A DNA stretch of 64,000 nt from Colias croceus (taxonomy: Eukaryota > Arthropoda > Insecta > Lepidoptera > Pieridae): the NCBI RefSeq assembly GCF_905220415.1, contig NC_059552.1, forward strand, positions 4,045,001 through 4,109,000. Direction: 5' to 3'. The notes under the pieces were generated by a model. The model searched no databases, was not told the origin of the DNA, and saw only the letters and a program-made list of their open reading frames with translations. Positions 35,214 to 47,571 of this stretch are shown here, piece after piece (within the stretch, counting starts at the first letter, position 1; the number at the start of each line of letters is the position of its first letter). The translations under genes were made by a program, and so were the position numbers.

Positions 35214-38200
35214 GTGAGTATATAAGATTTTAGGGCATTTTGAGAAATGTTAAAGTTGTCCTGATAAATGTTGCAAGGAAAGTAGTAGGTAACTGAACTT
35301 GAAACTTTCTTCTAACTTCTAATATTAATATTGTTTTTCTTAACACCCATGGTTAAATTTCAGAATAAATAGAAACTTCTAAAGAGTTGAAAAAAAATTC
35401 TCAAGATTTTTGTTGTTTTTCACATATTAAACGAACTTCTAGTTTTAGATACGGTTCAAATTCACAACCTCTGATAAAATATTTCTACTTAGAAACATCT
35501 CAATTTTTCATAGTAAATTAAGGTAAATGAAAGGAAGCGACACTTTATAGTAATTGTCACGAAAGCCATATCCAGCCGTAACTACTCCAGTTCACACATC
35601 TTATTTGTAGCAATGTAAGATAGGTTTACAAAGAGATTATAGTTAATATGCTCTCCGACATAATGTAAGCTCAACTTTCTACTGTTTACCAAATTGGAGA
35701 ACCTAAACTCTGTTCACAAACACTCCAAGGTTTATGCATCAATTTAGGCTTTCAAGCAGGCTAATGCTCTGTTTTAAAGATTTTCACATTCAAAATTTTA
35801 TCGTCGTTTGATGCAATTCGCCTTTTTCAAGTTTGTGAATAGGCTTGATAATAATTCAGTTGCAGTATACCTATCCATACTGCACTGTACCGCAAACTAG
35901 TTTGTTTTCCTATAGGAAAAGGACAAGATACTAATCATACAAGTATGCAAAATTACAGTGCTGTATGAAAATCACCATTTATTCCAAGAAATAATAATGC
36001 ATTATATGTCCTCTTGTTAAAGCTCTTCTTGAAAATATAAGGAAATATGCGTCTATAATGATAACCTTTGTAATCTTCGATAAGATATTGTTTTGAATGC
36101 TACAGGTCTTCTATATCAATTTACAAAATAATTTCCAAAATGCAACAAATTTATTAGATCTTTAGACCCGCTTGGCAAATATATCGATTTACCTCTGTCT
36201 TTATTCTTAATACATTTCTCGACTTCCTTTGCAAGTAAAATACGATACTTCCCAATTAAGCTAGCGCTCATCCGACACTGCCTTCCTACGGAAAATCAGT
36301 TAGTTATTAGATGTCTATGTCAACAAATGTGTTTCCCTTAACTATTGTGGATTGTATATTTTGCATAAGGCCAAAACCTACCTTACTATATGGGTGATTA
36401 CCAAACGTCTATTATGCCGGTATGTAGGTACAATAATCAGTTACGCTTATACCGCGATATTAACCAAACGTGTGTGCAAAAACGCACTTTTTGCCAAAAA
36501 TTAGACACATTGTATATTTTGTTCCTTCGCAAATTTAGCTTAGTTATGTTTTCGAAGTAATGAGTGATACATATGGCGCCATACTCTGAACTAAATGAAG
36601 ACTCAACGTGGTCTGTGATAAAGGTTTTAAATTACGCTTATGATGGATTAAGGTAATTAATCTATGTGCTAACAATGCTTTACAAACATTGCTACACTTG
36701 CGAAGATTTTGTTGCGAAGATATTATGTTATAGGCTTAAATAAAATTCGCTTGTTTTTTTGACACATATTATGTGATGATTCCTTTACAAATTGGGTCAA
36801 TTATTCAATCAATTAATATTATTATCGATCTTACATTTTCACAAGATGCTTTGAAGGAAAATGGGTATTAATCTTCAGACTGCGGTTTACGAAATTTATT
36901 CACTGCTGTATTTAGGTACATTATAACATTAAAATGGTTTCGTGTTTATCAAACTTGCTTGACTCTTAATGTCTGTAAATATCATTTATAGTGATGACTG
37001 ACGATACCGTAAAATAACTGTCTTCTTTTGGAAATCTATTAAATTCGACAAGCATCTATCAGAAGTTAGTATTAAATTATTAACACTTAAGTCGAATCGT
37101 GTTTAATTATTTCTCGTTTGATTGTTAACAGAGCATGAAAACGTATTGTTGGCGTCTATATTGTTCTTTACAACTTGTATTTTTGTAAACAAAACGTATC
37201 CATGCTAACGTGAAAAATGCTCAAGTAAAACTGGCTGTGGCAGTGTGGCTCGTCTATTATGTTTTCAAGCTTGAAGTTATTATTTAGGGATGTGAATAAA
37301 TTCTAATGTACCGGTTGATATACACATATATGTCTTTACAATCTCTCAATCTTTCTTTTTAGCTCAGGCTCAATCTTTTTTTAAACGATCATTCGAAAAA
37401 CCGTAGTTTTTTTCTATAGTAACTTATTTATTATTACTCAAAATCTTCCGGGAATAAACGCGAGGTGCGTGTTCTTACTTTCATTAATCTAGAAGGTTCT
37501 CGCATTATATAAATTATTGTTAGTTTTGCAAAGAAAAACAGTATTCGAGCAATAAATAATAAGTAATTGCATCTGGTTGGTTCCATGGTGTTTTATTTTA
37601 TATTGCTTGGTTAGCTTTGCCCGTAAATCATGATAAACTAATTTGAATTAGTTACGTTTTTGCTACAGTATAAAAGATCTGGTTCATGTTACTCTAAAAT
37701 AACTATTTATCAAATAGTTTTAAACTGTACAATGCTTTCAAAATTTTAGCTGTTTCGTTTTTTATTGATGTAAAAATGTAGAATTATTTTTATTTTATAA
37801 AACAGGTTTTGTATTTATAATTTTATAATAGAGACGTCTATTGTTATTTTTCTGAATTTAATTTACTTCATTCAATGTTCGTGGTTATTTCTATAATCCA
37901 AATGTAATTTTAATGTAAACATTTATTCGACCGTCCATCTATTTCCTATAAGGTATATTTACACTTAATTATTACTTATTAGTATGAATTTTGATTCGAT
38001 TAAAAATTTCGAACTGGGTAGGCACATATTTCATTTTAATATTAAGAACTCTTTTACTTGACACAGTAGGTAAAATAGATACAGAAACCTCATGAAACCA
38101 TCTCCAGAATTTGTGTGATCTTGTTTATTCCTCACTGCACCCATTTTTGATTGCGTGTTCAGGTGATCTTGTACAAATTAAATAAAACTCTTTCTATATG

Positions 38201-39400
38201 TATGAATTAACCTTGACGTGCGTATTTACCAACATAAAAATTACCAAGGTGTCCCGTTCTACCGCAGCGCACTGAAACAATATTTGCGCAGGCGAATTTT
38301 TACACGCTTCCACAGAATATTTGCCGCAGTTATAGCATATGCTCGATGTTGTTATTATTTAAACGGCGTAATCTTTGTTTGATAGATTATTAGATAAACT
38401 ATTTTTAACGGCTTTTAACGGCTATACAATCTTATCGTCGACACACTAAGGGCTAGAATTGCGCGAACGAATCAAGATATCTGTCCCTAGCGATTGACGT
38501 CAGCGCGCAGTAGGTAGGTATGTTGATCATTTATATTGGAGCAAAATATGATAATGCTCATCTTATTATTCAGCGGTAAGGTTATAGGCCTATAAAAACG
38601 AGCTAAATGTGATTAGTCGTCGCGTTAATGTGAATTATACTCGAGTTTCTAGTATTATTAGTGTAAGTCTCAAGATGACCATGGAAAATGACACAATTTG
38701 TGTCTTTTATGGCTTCCGCCAATTCATGGCGCTTTCGCTTCGCTCGCTCGCGTATTTTATTTTTGTCCTTCTTGTTGTATTAAAGCAGTGTATAAGGATT
38801 GATTGTTATTAACTTCTTTTGTACAAATTGGGTTAAATAAATTTGGGCAAACCGATATAATGGGTGTTTCTTTAACCATAGGCTCGAACTTTAAGTTAGC
38901 AATAAACACAAAGCAACTTGTACAGTACCTAGCATTCAAATATCAGTATCAGTTTTGTGGCTCAATGAAAATTCATGCAGTATGATGAAGATTGAAGTAT
39001 TAATTACGCAGTCAAGAAACACGTAGTACCTTGTCACGTGTGGTGTGCGGTTCGAGCGTGAGTTGTGCCCATTTGTCCAATCAACATAGATAATGTTGAT
39101 GTTCCCGGTTTGCCCTCAATTCATACCAGTACCGACAGCAAACAAATACGTTCCCACTTCTTGCTTTTCCAATCTTTATTTTGACTTGCTAACACAGCAC
39201 TCTAAAAATAAATAATAGTTGTACATCACTAAAGAGAGTAATGACCTCGACTATATTCTATTCTATGTTTGCATATTTAATGTGGATTGTAAAACGCAGC
39301 GATTCACTGTCGTTGTTATTATTTTCTATGATATAATTGTCATTTGTCACCAATCGGATCTGCATAAAACTTGATCGTAATTACCTGCGATTATGCAAGT
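35214..39400. other. Intron DNA
   Basis: No coding exon seen over 4 kb. A possible TATA promoter sits at 38591. Confidence 0.55.
38591..38668 (+). promoter_or_regulatory. Possible TATA promoter with short non-coding exon
   Basis: TATAAAAACG at 38591 is followed about 25 bases later by an initiator-like ATTAGTC and, at 38663, by GTAAGTCT, a consensus donor. A leader of about 48 nt without useful ATG would result. Alternatively transcription runs on to the ATG at 38675 and a 45-codon hydrophobic ORF. Confidence 0.25.
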
Positions 39401-39499
39401 ACTATTATTATTATAGACGATAATATGTTCTCGAGTCCGTGTTACCTTCTGACCGTACGGGGTATTTATAAACGATCGCTCTTTACTTCATTACAAACA

Positions 39500-40409
39500 T
39501 AATATCTGCATGTGCCGATTGCAAATTGCAGTCTGTTGACGTTTAGCAATCAAGTAGTACCGTTGGCGCGGCGTGGTGGCGAGGTGAATGGTGGGCTCAG
39601 GTGTCTCGTCAGCGTCGGAGCTCTCACTCACTCGCTTATTGTTTTCGATCAATTAAACTTCAAGTTCAACGCAGATTCAGTACGCGCCGCTAAAGCCGCT
39701 CATGCGGTCCAAGTTCGACGAACTCCTTTCCGGAGGTCAGCTGTATCTCGCTTTTATTGTCGCGTCGGTTGAAACCGCGAATACGTTTAATTCGCGACGG
39801 CTCGCCTAGGAAACGCTATCTTATCGGCCGTAGCGATAAATTACGGCTCATTCGATATACAATCAATATGTCTATACACATTATGTGAACAGTTGTGCTC
39901 TCGTGCGCGTAGCGAACGTCGGTGTCCGCCGGTGTTTGTGTTTTAATATTAATAGAAACCGGTTTCTAATACAAATATTTAGAAAGAGCGCATTTACTTT
40001 CATTCCCGCGAAAAGACGGCGGTCGTGTGAACCGTGTATACGAGTGTGTATTCATTTGGACCAAATTTCGACACGGCTGTGAAATTGTGTGCTCAATTAA
40101 AATGCTGATGAATTGGCCTAACTATCAGGAGTGATGTAATATAAGTCCACTCTGCTTCGGTTTATTTACCGTAAATTCACAAAGTGTGAGTGGAAGCTTG
40201 GGATGTGTCGATACATCAATGGTTCTAAGCATACGCACATTCATTGATGAACGTTAACGTGTTATCATTTGACCTCATAATGAAGTGTGAAAGCGTCTTA
40301 TAAAGTCAATTTCTTATCATGTAAGAAATGCACACGTACTTTATCTGAACCGAATGATAGGGAAGGCATAAGTGTAAACAGTGGAAATGTGAGTGCATTT
40401 TAATCAAGG
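39500..40409 (+). promoter_or_regulatory. Promoter and 5' leader region of first exon C
   Basis: A 0.6-kb block distinctly richer in GC and CG dinucleotides than its surroundings (39510-40090) lies before the ATG at 40410. ORFs inside lack splice support. It reads as a CpG-containing promoter plus a long leader. Confidence 0.45.
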
Positions 40410-40486
40410 ATGGTGGATAACGCAAGTTTCGAGTATTCCGACGAGTCCAGTCCTGAAGGCAGCTTCACTGGTCGAGAAGGAAGCAC
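40410..40486 (+). CDS. GRAM-domain gene, alternative first coding exon C
   Basis: ATG at 40410 opens 25 codons (MVDNASFEYSDESSPEGSFT, then GREGS), and AC remains before donor GTAAGG. Joining G from 44178 gives Thr. The peptide is short, acidic and serine-rich. This isoform is predicted at about 354 aa, close to the usual size of vertebrate GRAMD2A, and skips both upstream cassettes. Confidence 0.8.
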
Positions 40487-42874
40487 GTAAGGCTGCGAAG
40501 ACACTTCTATTTTTTAGTCCTTGTTACGAGTCCTTAAAGTTATGATAATTGATAACTATAAATCAATGCAGTAAGATAAGTAAGATACCTACACGTGTAT
40601 CATTCAAAATAATCAACAAAAATCTGCATGATAAAAGTTTAGTCATGTTTGATTTGAAATATATCAGTGTACAAATGATATAAATTAAAATTAAATAAAG
40701 ATTATGTACTGAACCATATTAAAGTTTTATACTGTCTTTCTTTAGCCGGGAAATGACATCCGGATGCGTTGTATAAACACAAAACTTTTAGCCTCGGTTG
40801 TGACTGGGACATCACACGGTCCATATTTAGATCATTTCAATTGCTATTTATGCTGGAACTAACTCGCGCTAGTAGAGTACTTGCTACAAATATCTCAAAG
40901 ATAGTGGATGCTTTTGTCACCAATAGTTCTTCTATAAATAGTAAGAGTTTAAACAACAATTATTGACTTATTGATCTATGTACATTGTACCTAATATTTT
41001 AAACCTTTTTCGCTTTCTTGAATCACAGCATTTTCGACTTATTACTTTAATATGGAAAATTGACCCATATATCCTAATATACATAAGAAATACATATTCA
41101 GTTACTTCTAAATTGTTTATTTTTAACACATTAGATGCAGAGCATGCATTGTAATAAAATGAGAGTTGTCACGAACACTTCGTCACGAAGACATGATGAT
41201 TCCATTCAATCTCGGTTCATATAAATGTATGGTAATTTCAGACTGTCCTGAGAAAATTATACCAGTTTATATCAATTTATCTAAATTAATTCCAAAATTA
41301 TTCCGGTGTGAATTTATGTATTCGTTTGGGAAATGATCAGACTTTATTTTTGTATGTTTTAAATTAAGAGCTTTTGTTTTTGCGCCTTTATAATAGGTTG
41401 CGAATAGTATTTACAATTCACTTCAAGATAAGTCTAACTTTACCTTTTTAAATAGGTTAAGCCAAGATTTAAATTACCCTTAATCTTCACTGAAATATGT
41501 ATTTTTTACTGAAATAATAGTTCAGTAAAAATACTTAAGAATGTCAGCGGTCTGCGATCTAGAACGATTGATCCGCTTTCAAGTTTCTGGAATAGCGAGC
41601 GGTGTCAATGGGTCACTCGGCACTCTTTATTTCGGTGCACGGCTATATCATATTAACTCTTCACAAATCGGTCCAGATGCTAAACAGCATAACAGTTCCT
41701 CAAACCATGTCATATTAAAATTCAATGAGTTGCGTTGCTATCAGCGTCATTCATACATGATTTATGTATTAAGATCGCTTCTCGCAGTGTCTTTGGGCAT
41801 AAGATATGTTCTTGAAATGTCGGTCGATGTTTACCAACTGAAATTCTAATTCCATATGGATTCATATAAACTTGGGATTATACGGGCTTCCATCAGTTGC
41901 CCCTGCTTTTCTTTAGAGGGTCGGTGTCGTGTTTCGTTGTCCTCAATAAAATGGGTGTTGTAGTCGTCACGAAGTACGTAATACGTTTGTTCAAGTAAGC
42001 GCTTTATTTGTTGTTCGAAGTTTATTTGTTAGCGTCTGTGGTTTTTTAACCGACTTCAAAAAAAGGAGGAGGTTATCAATTCGGCCGGTATATTTTTTTT
42101 TTTTTTTTTATGTATGTACACCGATTACTCCGAGGTTTGTGAACCGATTTACGTGATTCTTTTTTTGTTCGATGCGGGATGGTGTCGAATTGGTCCCATA
42201 AAAATTTTATTCGGATAGGCCCAGTAGTTTTTATTTTATGACCATTTTTGTCTGTAGGTATTTGTAAATTTTGCAAGTGCAAGTTTGAAGTCGGTTGTTT
42301 TTAACGCAGTTATCACTTGTATAGTATTTGTTTATTTTCATTTTTATTGCCGTGATGGTGTTTGAAGATAGATTTAGTATTTGCGATGGTGTTTTTGTTA
42401 TTTTGCCTTTTTTAATGTCCAATATAAAAAAAGTTGTATCAGCATTAAAATCACAAATTAAAAACACGTAATAATAAGGTTCTATAATGTCCAGTGTTAG
42501 TAACAAAATTTTGTCGACGATTAGTTTAACTATCTTGTGCCATTTAAGAATGACTTGCAAATGTAATTGTCCAATTTATAACAAAAATACCGATGCTATA
42601 ATGATAGTAAAACTGGTTTTCATTATATTAAATATCGCAGGTTTCGCAGAACTCAGCATTAATAAATTGTTTCATGATTATCTTTTGACTTAGGAATTAT
42701 AAACTTAGAGTTAAATATGATACTTTTAACGTGTTACGCAAATTGTTATTTTAGTTTGGTGAAATTTGTTTATTTTTGTTACTTGTTTATTGTTACACGC
42801 ATCTTCCCCGGTATGTCAGATTGATTTTAAAAAGTTTATAATATAGTATATTGGTTTTAAGTTGGTACACGGTG
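40487..42874. other. Intron DNA; leader of first exon D at its end
   Basis: The 102-codon ORF at 41541-41849 has an ATG but no family resemblance or splice logic, and such lengths occur by chance. A MITE lies at 42048-42296. Confidence 0.5.
42048..42296. mobile_element. Short MITE with AACCGACTTCAA termini
   Basis: Begins AACCGACTTCAAAAAAAGGA and ends TTTGAAGTCGGTT, its inverted repeat. About 250 bp with an internal T run and no coding. This end sequence is common in lepidopteran genomes. Confidence 0.7.
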
Positions 42875-42951
42875 ATGCCTGTTTCTTACGACACGATTTC
42901 CATCCCAGAGGATGTGGATCGATCAAAATTAGAAAACGTATTCAAGGAAAT
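42875..42951 (+). CDS. GRAM-domain gene, alternative first coding exon D
   Basis: ATG at 42875 opens 25 codons, MPVSYDTISIPEDVDRSKLE then NVFKE, with AT left before donor GTGCGT. Joining G from 44178 gives Met. Length (77 nt) and phase equal those of first exon C, although the sequences are unrelated. It is the closest first exon to the constant part. The composition is clearly coding-like with no stop until after the donor. Confidence 0.65.
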
Positions 42952-44177
42952 GTGCGTTTGATAGCGTCGCAATTTACTAAATTTTCGTTGCTCTATTTCT
43001 AATGCTTTTTTTATTTTTCCGTAGAATACCTATAATTACTAAATTAATTACAAAACAATGCGCCACCACACGTACTCTATTTTTCACTAGGTATGTCACC
43101 GCTTCATTTTAATGAGTACAGAAACGGGTAGAGACTAGAGACTTATGTACGAATAAATTAATTTTTCCATCGTCATAACCAAAATAACCAACGTAGGTTA
43201 CGACGATAAATTATTATTATTTTAAATTTTTATACAATATTGCAAGTGACTCACAATGTGTGGTTATATCTATAAATTATTTTATCTAGATGAAATGATA
43301 AGGATATGAACACTTCATATTATCGAGCGCATTGATGATTCATCGGTGTAAGAGCTTTTAGTTATTTATTTCAGTAAAGTACACGCCATTAAAACTGAAA
43401 TGTATGTGAAATAACTATAAAATATTTTGCAAGGACTTCCTTGAGTCCTTGGCAAAAATATTATTGCATGACTCAGTAGAAATATAACGAAGTAAATTGC
43501 ATTATTAAACATTGTTTAGTACATAACGCGTCAAAAATATATTATAATTGATTGAAGGTTTAATGAAAAAAAAAAGAAACAACTGGTCTCGTGTAGGAAG
43601 TTCAGAAATAAATATCCCCAACCAGTTCATCATTGCAACGTCATATTTATAAAAACTTAATAGTGCCGCCAATGACGTGTTATGGTTATGCTAAAGAATT
43701 GCAAGTCGTGATTGTTGCGCGCCCGATTTCTCCGGTTATCTGTGGTCATTGCACCGGATATTTGACATATCGTAAAGAACGGAATATAAATATGTACTAC
43801 CTTTAACCCTTGAATTCGCACGCATGTTCAAAGAAGATTCTGGGCATGAGATTTCTGGGCATGAGAATTTCACCGATATAAAAAGCTCAATGTCACTCCC
43901 TAGCCAGACACAAAAATCATACCATAAAATCTTTCGCGTATTGTATTAAAAACAAACACACTTTTGCATTTATAATAACCATCTTACGGTACGGTTAGGT
44001 TTGTAAGATAGAAAGCTAAACAAGATAGTGAGGATAGTGAGGATCGTCACAGAACATAATATAAAGAGGTAACCTCTTTATATGTTCTGTGAGGATAGTG
44101 AGGATAGTCGGGATTGTAGAGATAGTCAGAATAGTAAGGATTTTAGTTACAATTTTAACTAGGAACTATTTCTCCAG
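42952..44177. other. Intron DNA
   Basis: No exon seen. The last 150 bases are a minisatellite with an embedded hairpin (44030-44150). Confidence 0.6.
44030..44150. repeat. GGATAGT minisatellite with embedded hairpin
   Basis: Degenerate 9-base units of the type GGATAGTGA surround an inverted repeat (44047-44092; TCACAGAACATAATATAAAG and its complement, one 2-base bulge, almost no loop). The ORF over it (IVRIVGIVEIVRIVRI) is just the translated repeat. It ends about 30 bases before the acceptor at 44177. Confidence 0.75.
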
Positions 44178-44338
44178 GCATGCAGTGAAGCCGCTCTCGG
44201 GCTCAGCGCCGTCGGTGCGGACGGCCGCGCTGGCCGGCTCCGATGAGACGACGGAGTGCAAGCAGCCCAGCAAGTCCCGTCAAAAGAAGTTCCAAAGGCA
44301 CTTCCCGCAGGTCGGCCCGGAGGAACGAGTTCTTAATT
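44178..44338 (+). CDS. GRAM-domain gene, first constant exon (linker and GRAM start)
   Basis: Acceptor TTTCTCCAG and donor GTAAGT bound 161 nt, phase 2 in and 1 out. All first exons feed into it. It begins HAVKPLSGSAPSVRTAALAG, then a basic stretch QPSKSRQKKFQRHFP, then VGPEERVLN, which runs into the GRAM domain. The -KKF-RHFP-V---E-V- pattern is the usual entry to GRAM domains of this family. It corresponds to residues about 27-79 of the 354-aa isoform. Confidence 0.9.
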
Positions 44339-46181
44339 GTAAGTTGGCAAAAAAGTGCAAATAAGGCTGAGTCGAGTTAAAGTCCCTTTCTTCTGAACAC
44401 GCTTTGCAGATGTGGGGCCACAAAAGCCTTTGACAGAAAATTACATATGAAATTCGACAGACAGACAGAAAATTCACCCACTATCGCAGGGTAATGGTCA
44501 GATTATTTACAATTTTTATTAAGTTTCGCTGGCCTTAACTATTGATAAAATAGATATTGAGATATTTGGAAGTGTAACCCCTTAAATAATGTGATTAATT
44601 ATCAGCAAATACTTTGAACACAAATAACGCAGACCAACTTTATCTATGCGAAGGTGTTTCAGGTCAAGATTTGGTACTAACTGTAAATGTATAGAAAAAT
44701 AAAATTATTGATTTATTCGGGCCATGGTTGTCCGTTGTTCTTGTTGACAAGATCTTCGTAGAAGAGATTATTGAAAACAACTGCATAAGTTTCGTATCTT
44801 CCCGGACATGAAAGAGCTCAATTAATTGATTTTTAATTCATTGTTATTTGTTTACCTATTTCACCGTTATACAAATAATTATCTTGGAATTGAAATATTT
44901 TCTAAATAATTATCATAAAATAATAATATTTTCTACATACTATATATACATCGTGTTTGACCCTCGTTTGTTTAGAATAACTTAACAAGGTCTGCAGATA
45001 AAGAAATATCATTTGTTCACAGCCCAGTATTTCGTGCTCGTAATTCAATAATTGTACATCTTATTAGCATTCGTTAACCTTGTTTGTAAATTCACTTCCT
45101 CTGCTCGATTTTTTCCTAAACATATAGATGTAAATATTTATTTAAAATCAAGATGTGAATTATTATAAATGTTTGTGTTTAGATATCGATACGATGTCGA
45201 AAGATAATTTCTATTGTAGGTCGTGCAGTTATAAAGTGTAAACGTAAAATCGAATACTATAAAACACATAACATTAAAATAAAACAATAATTCTGAAATT
45301 TTTTTACTTGTTTATTGGTGTGAAATTGAAACGAATTGACGCATTGGAAACAACGTTGAAGTTACAAAAAATATACAAATGTAGCAATGACTTCTCGAAA
45401 TTTCTTTGATATCACGTAAAAGCCAGATAAATATTGTTTGCGGTCATTATACTCAATTCCTTCAATATTCAGCCAAGAGTTAGAAGGAAACTTAAGTTTC
45501 TGTACGAATTTAAAACTATTAAACACTTTTTGATAAATCTTGCACTGTTCCCTATCTTCATAGGAATAAAAGAGAATATTATCCACTTCACTTTGGTACA
45601 CCTTCCCTTTTTTAAAATAATACCCTTATATAAATCCCAAATTACTTAATCTAACATTAAAATGTTTGTATATATAGTTAAAGTTTTTCTTTCTTGTCTG
45701 AATGTGTCAAGATTAATGGTGGATCTATTAGGAAATGGCATTCATACCTGTTAATTACTCAGCTTAGACTGAAGGTCGAGTTTCAAAAGCTCCTTTCACT
45801 TTTTTTGTTTATGAACTTGTTTTACATTTGTATGAATATTTTAACGTAATGAAAGCGGTGTTACGTTTGATCGTACATGGGAAGTTTTTATTATAGTGCA
45901 TTCTTGTAAAATAACTTATTGTAGATTTTTCTACGAAATGAAGAAAGTATATTCAATATTGACATCCAAATTAGAGAATGCAAGGACTTAAAATCCACAA
46001 CCTTTTTTCCAAATTTTTTTTAAAAGCATTGATATAATTAGAAATATACATATTATATTTCTTATCTTTATGATTTAAGTATATAAATTTCTTCTCTTCT
46101 TTCTTCTTATAAAATATTATCTCTCCTCTTTATAATTTATAGAGCGTGTACCTATAATTGTATAAATGTTCTCCTTTCCAG

Positions 46182-46285
46182 ATTATTCATGCGCCCTGGT
46201 TGGCGACCTCCTCTTGCAGGGCCACTTATATATAACCAAGAATTATTTCGCATTTTATTCCAATGTTTTTGGATATGTGACTAAG
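46182..46285 (+). CDS. GRAM-domain gene, GRAM core exon 1
   Basis: Acceptor CTCCTTTCCAG and donor GTGAGT, 104 nt, phase 1 in and 0 out. With the carried base it reads Y-YSCALVGDLLLQGHLYIT, then KNYFAFYSNVFGYVTK. The pattern YSCAL..D.LLQG.LY.....FYSN.FG..TK is diagnostic for GRAM domains of the GRAMD family (residues about 80-114). It forms the first strands of the PH-like fold. Confidence 0.95.
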
Positions 46286-47022
46286 GTGAGTTATTCTATA
46301 TATTTTGGTTATCTCTCTGTATTTTGTCGAATTTCATGCAATTTGTTTTAAGCTCTTCCGTCTTTAAGATTAGTAAAGTCATCAAATAATTAATAAGCGA
46401 TTATAGCAATTAATGTTCAAATTAATGAATGGTCTCTTATGTAATTTCATTAGAAATAACACATTTTGTAAAGATATGTCAAGATAATGTATTTCTAATT
46501 TATCGCAGCTATAAATTACTATCAATGTCTGATAGTTAATTGTATTAGCTAAATATTGCTTAAGATTTGTAATTTATTACCATCTGTAATTGATTTTCGT
46601 AAATCGTGTCGATTTCTATCAAGAAATTAAGTATAATAAGATAATTAATAGTAAAGTAAAAATTATACCCTTTCATTCTAAATTTTTTAGAATGAAAAGG
46701 TTCAAAACAAACTGAATAATCTACTATAATTCGTTGTTAATATTGGCTCAATTCAATGCAGAATCATGTTTATAGACTTAAAATAAACGGCTAGAGTCTA
46801 ACTAAACTCTCAATGACTCTCAAAATTTGTCCTAAGTAAAACTCTGCCTGCGCGTGTTTTAATTAGGCAGAGCTCTAATCAGCGATATAATAGACTTTGT
46901 ACTTTGGACACGAAAACAAATTGTTATTTTCTCTGAATGTTTATACACTGCTGCTGCTTGGCGACCTATTAGACGGTTGTGAGTCTTAATTACTGCTGTA
47001 ATAAGGTTCAAAATTGTTACAG

Positions 47023-47220
47023 TTATTAATACCGACTTCGTCGGTACTCCGCATCACCAAAGAGAAGGTGGCGCGGATAATCCCGAACGCGGTGGGCGTG
47101 TGCACGCGCGACGAGCGGCACGTGTTCGGCTCGCTGCTGTCCCGCGACGCGACCTACAAGCTGATGACGCACGTGTGGAAGGCGGCGAAGGTTCCAGAGC
47201 TTGCAGTCCCGAAGCCTCAG
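47023..47220 (+). CDS. GRAM-domain gene, GRAM core exon 2
   Basis: Acceptor AATTGTTACAG and donor GTACGT, 198 nt, phase 0-0. It reads LLIPTSSVLRITKEKVARII, PNAVGVCTRDERHVFGSLLS, then RDATYKLMTHVWKAA. These are the classic second half of the GRAM domain: IP-V--I-KEK--KIIPNA, then HVF-S-LSRD-TY-L----W. Basic residues in the KEK loop are the expected phosphoinositide contacts. GC-rich relative to the flanking introns. Confidence 0.95.
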
Positions 47221-47478
47221 GTACGTGGATTTTAGGCAAGTTTGGTTCGGAGTATCTTTGAATGATCACATAAGCGCGTTCTTAGTTTTCCATCAGGAAG
47301 GATGGTGTCAGGCGATGTCCTATCGACCAATAAAATAGTTTATGTACGTGTATTTCAGGGATTCTAGCGCATTCCATATCTCAGCTCTCCATTAGGCGAT
47401 ATCGTGGTTAAGCGCTTCCCTATCGACTATGAAAAATAGCTTGCTATTGCCACTAATGCTACGGTAAAATTAGCTTCA

Positions 47479-47571
47479 GTTAACCCATTGAGCCCCGAGC
47501 GGCCCCATCGGGCCACGACACAATAGATTTTCTATTGTGTCTGTGATTCCGGGGGCTGAGTTATTGGCTGG
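47479..47571 (+). repeat. Short repeat with internal hairpin, copy 2
   Basis: Starts TTAACCCATTGAGCCCCGAG, includes CACAATAG-ATTTT-CTATTGTG and ends GGGGGCTGAGTTATT; inverted relative of 8341-8458. Confidence 0.6.

Noticed and set aside
41541..41849. 102-codon ORF with ATG
   Set aside because: In 64 kb of this base composition several ORFs over 100 codons are expected by chance; no recognisable motif.
47054..47269. Arg/Ser/Ala-rich minus-strand ORF
   Set aside because: Shadow of the GRAM exon on the plus strand.
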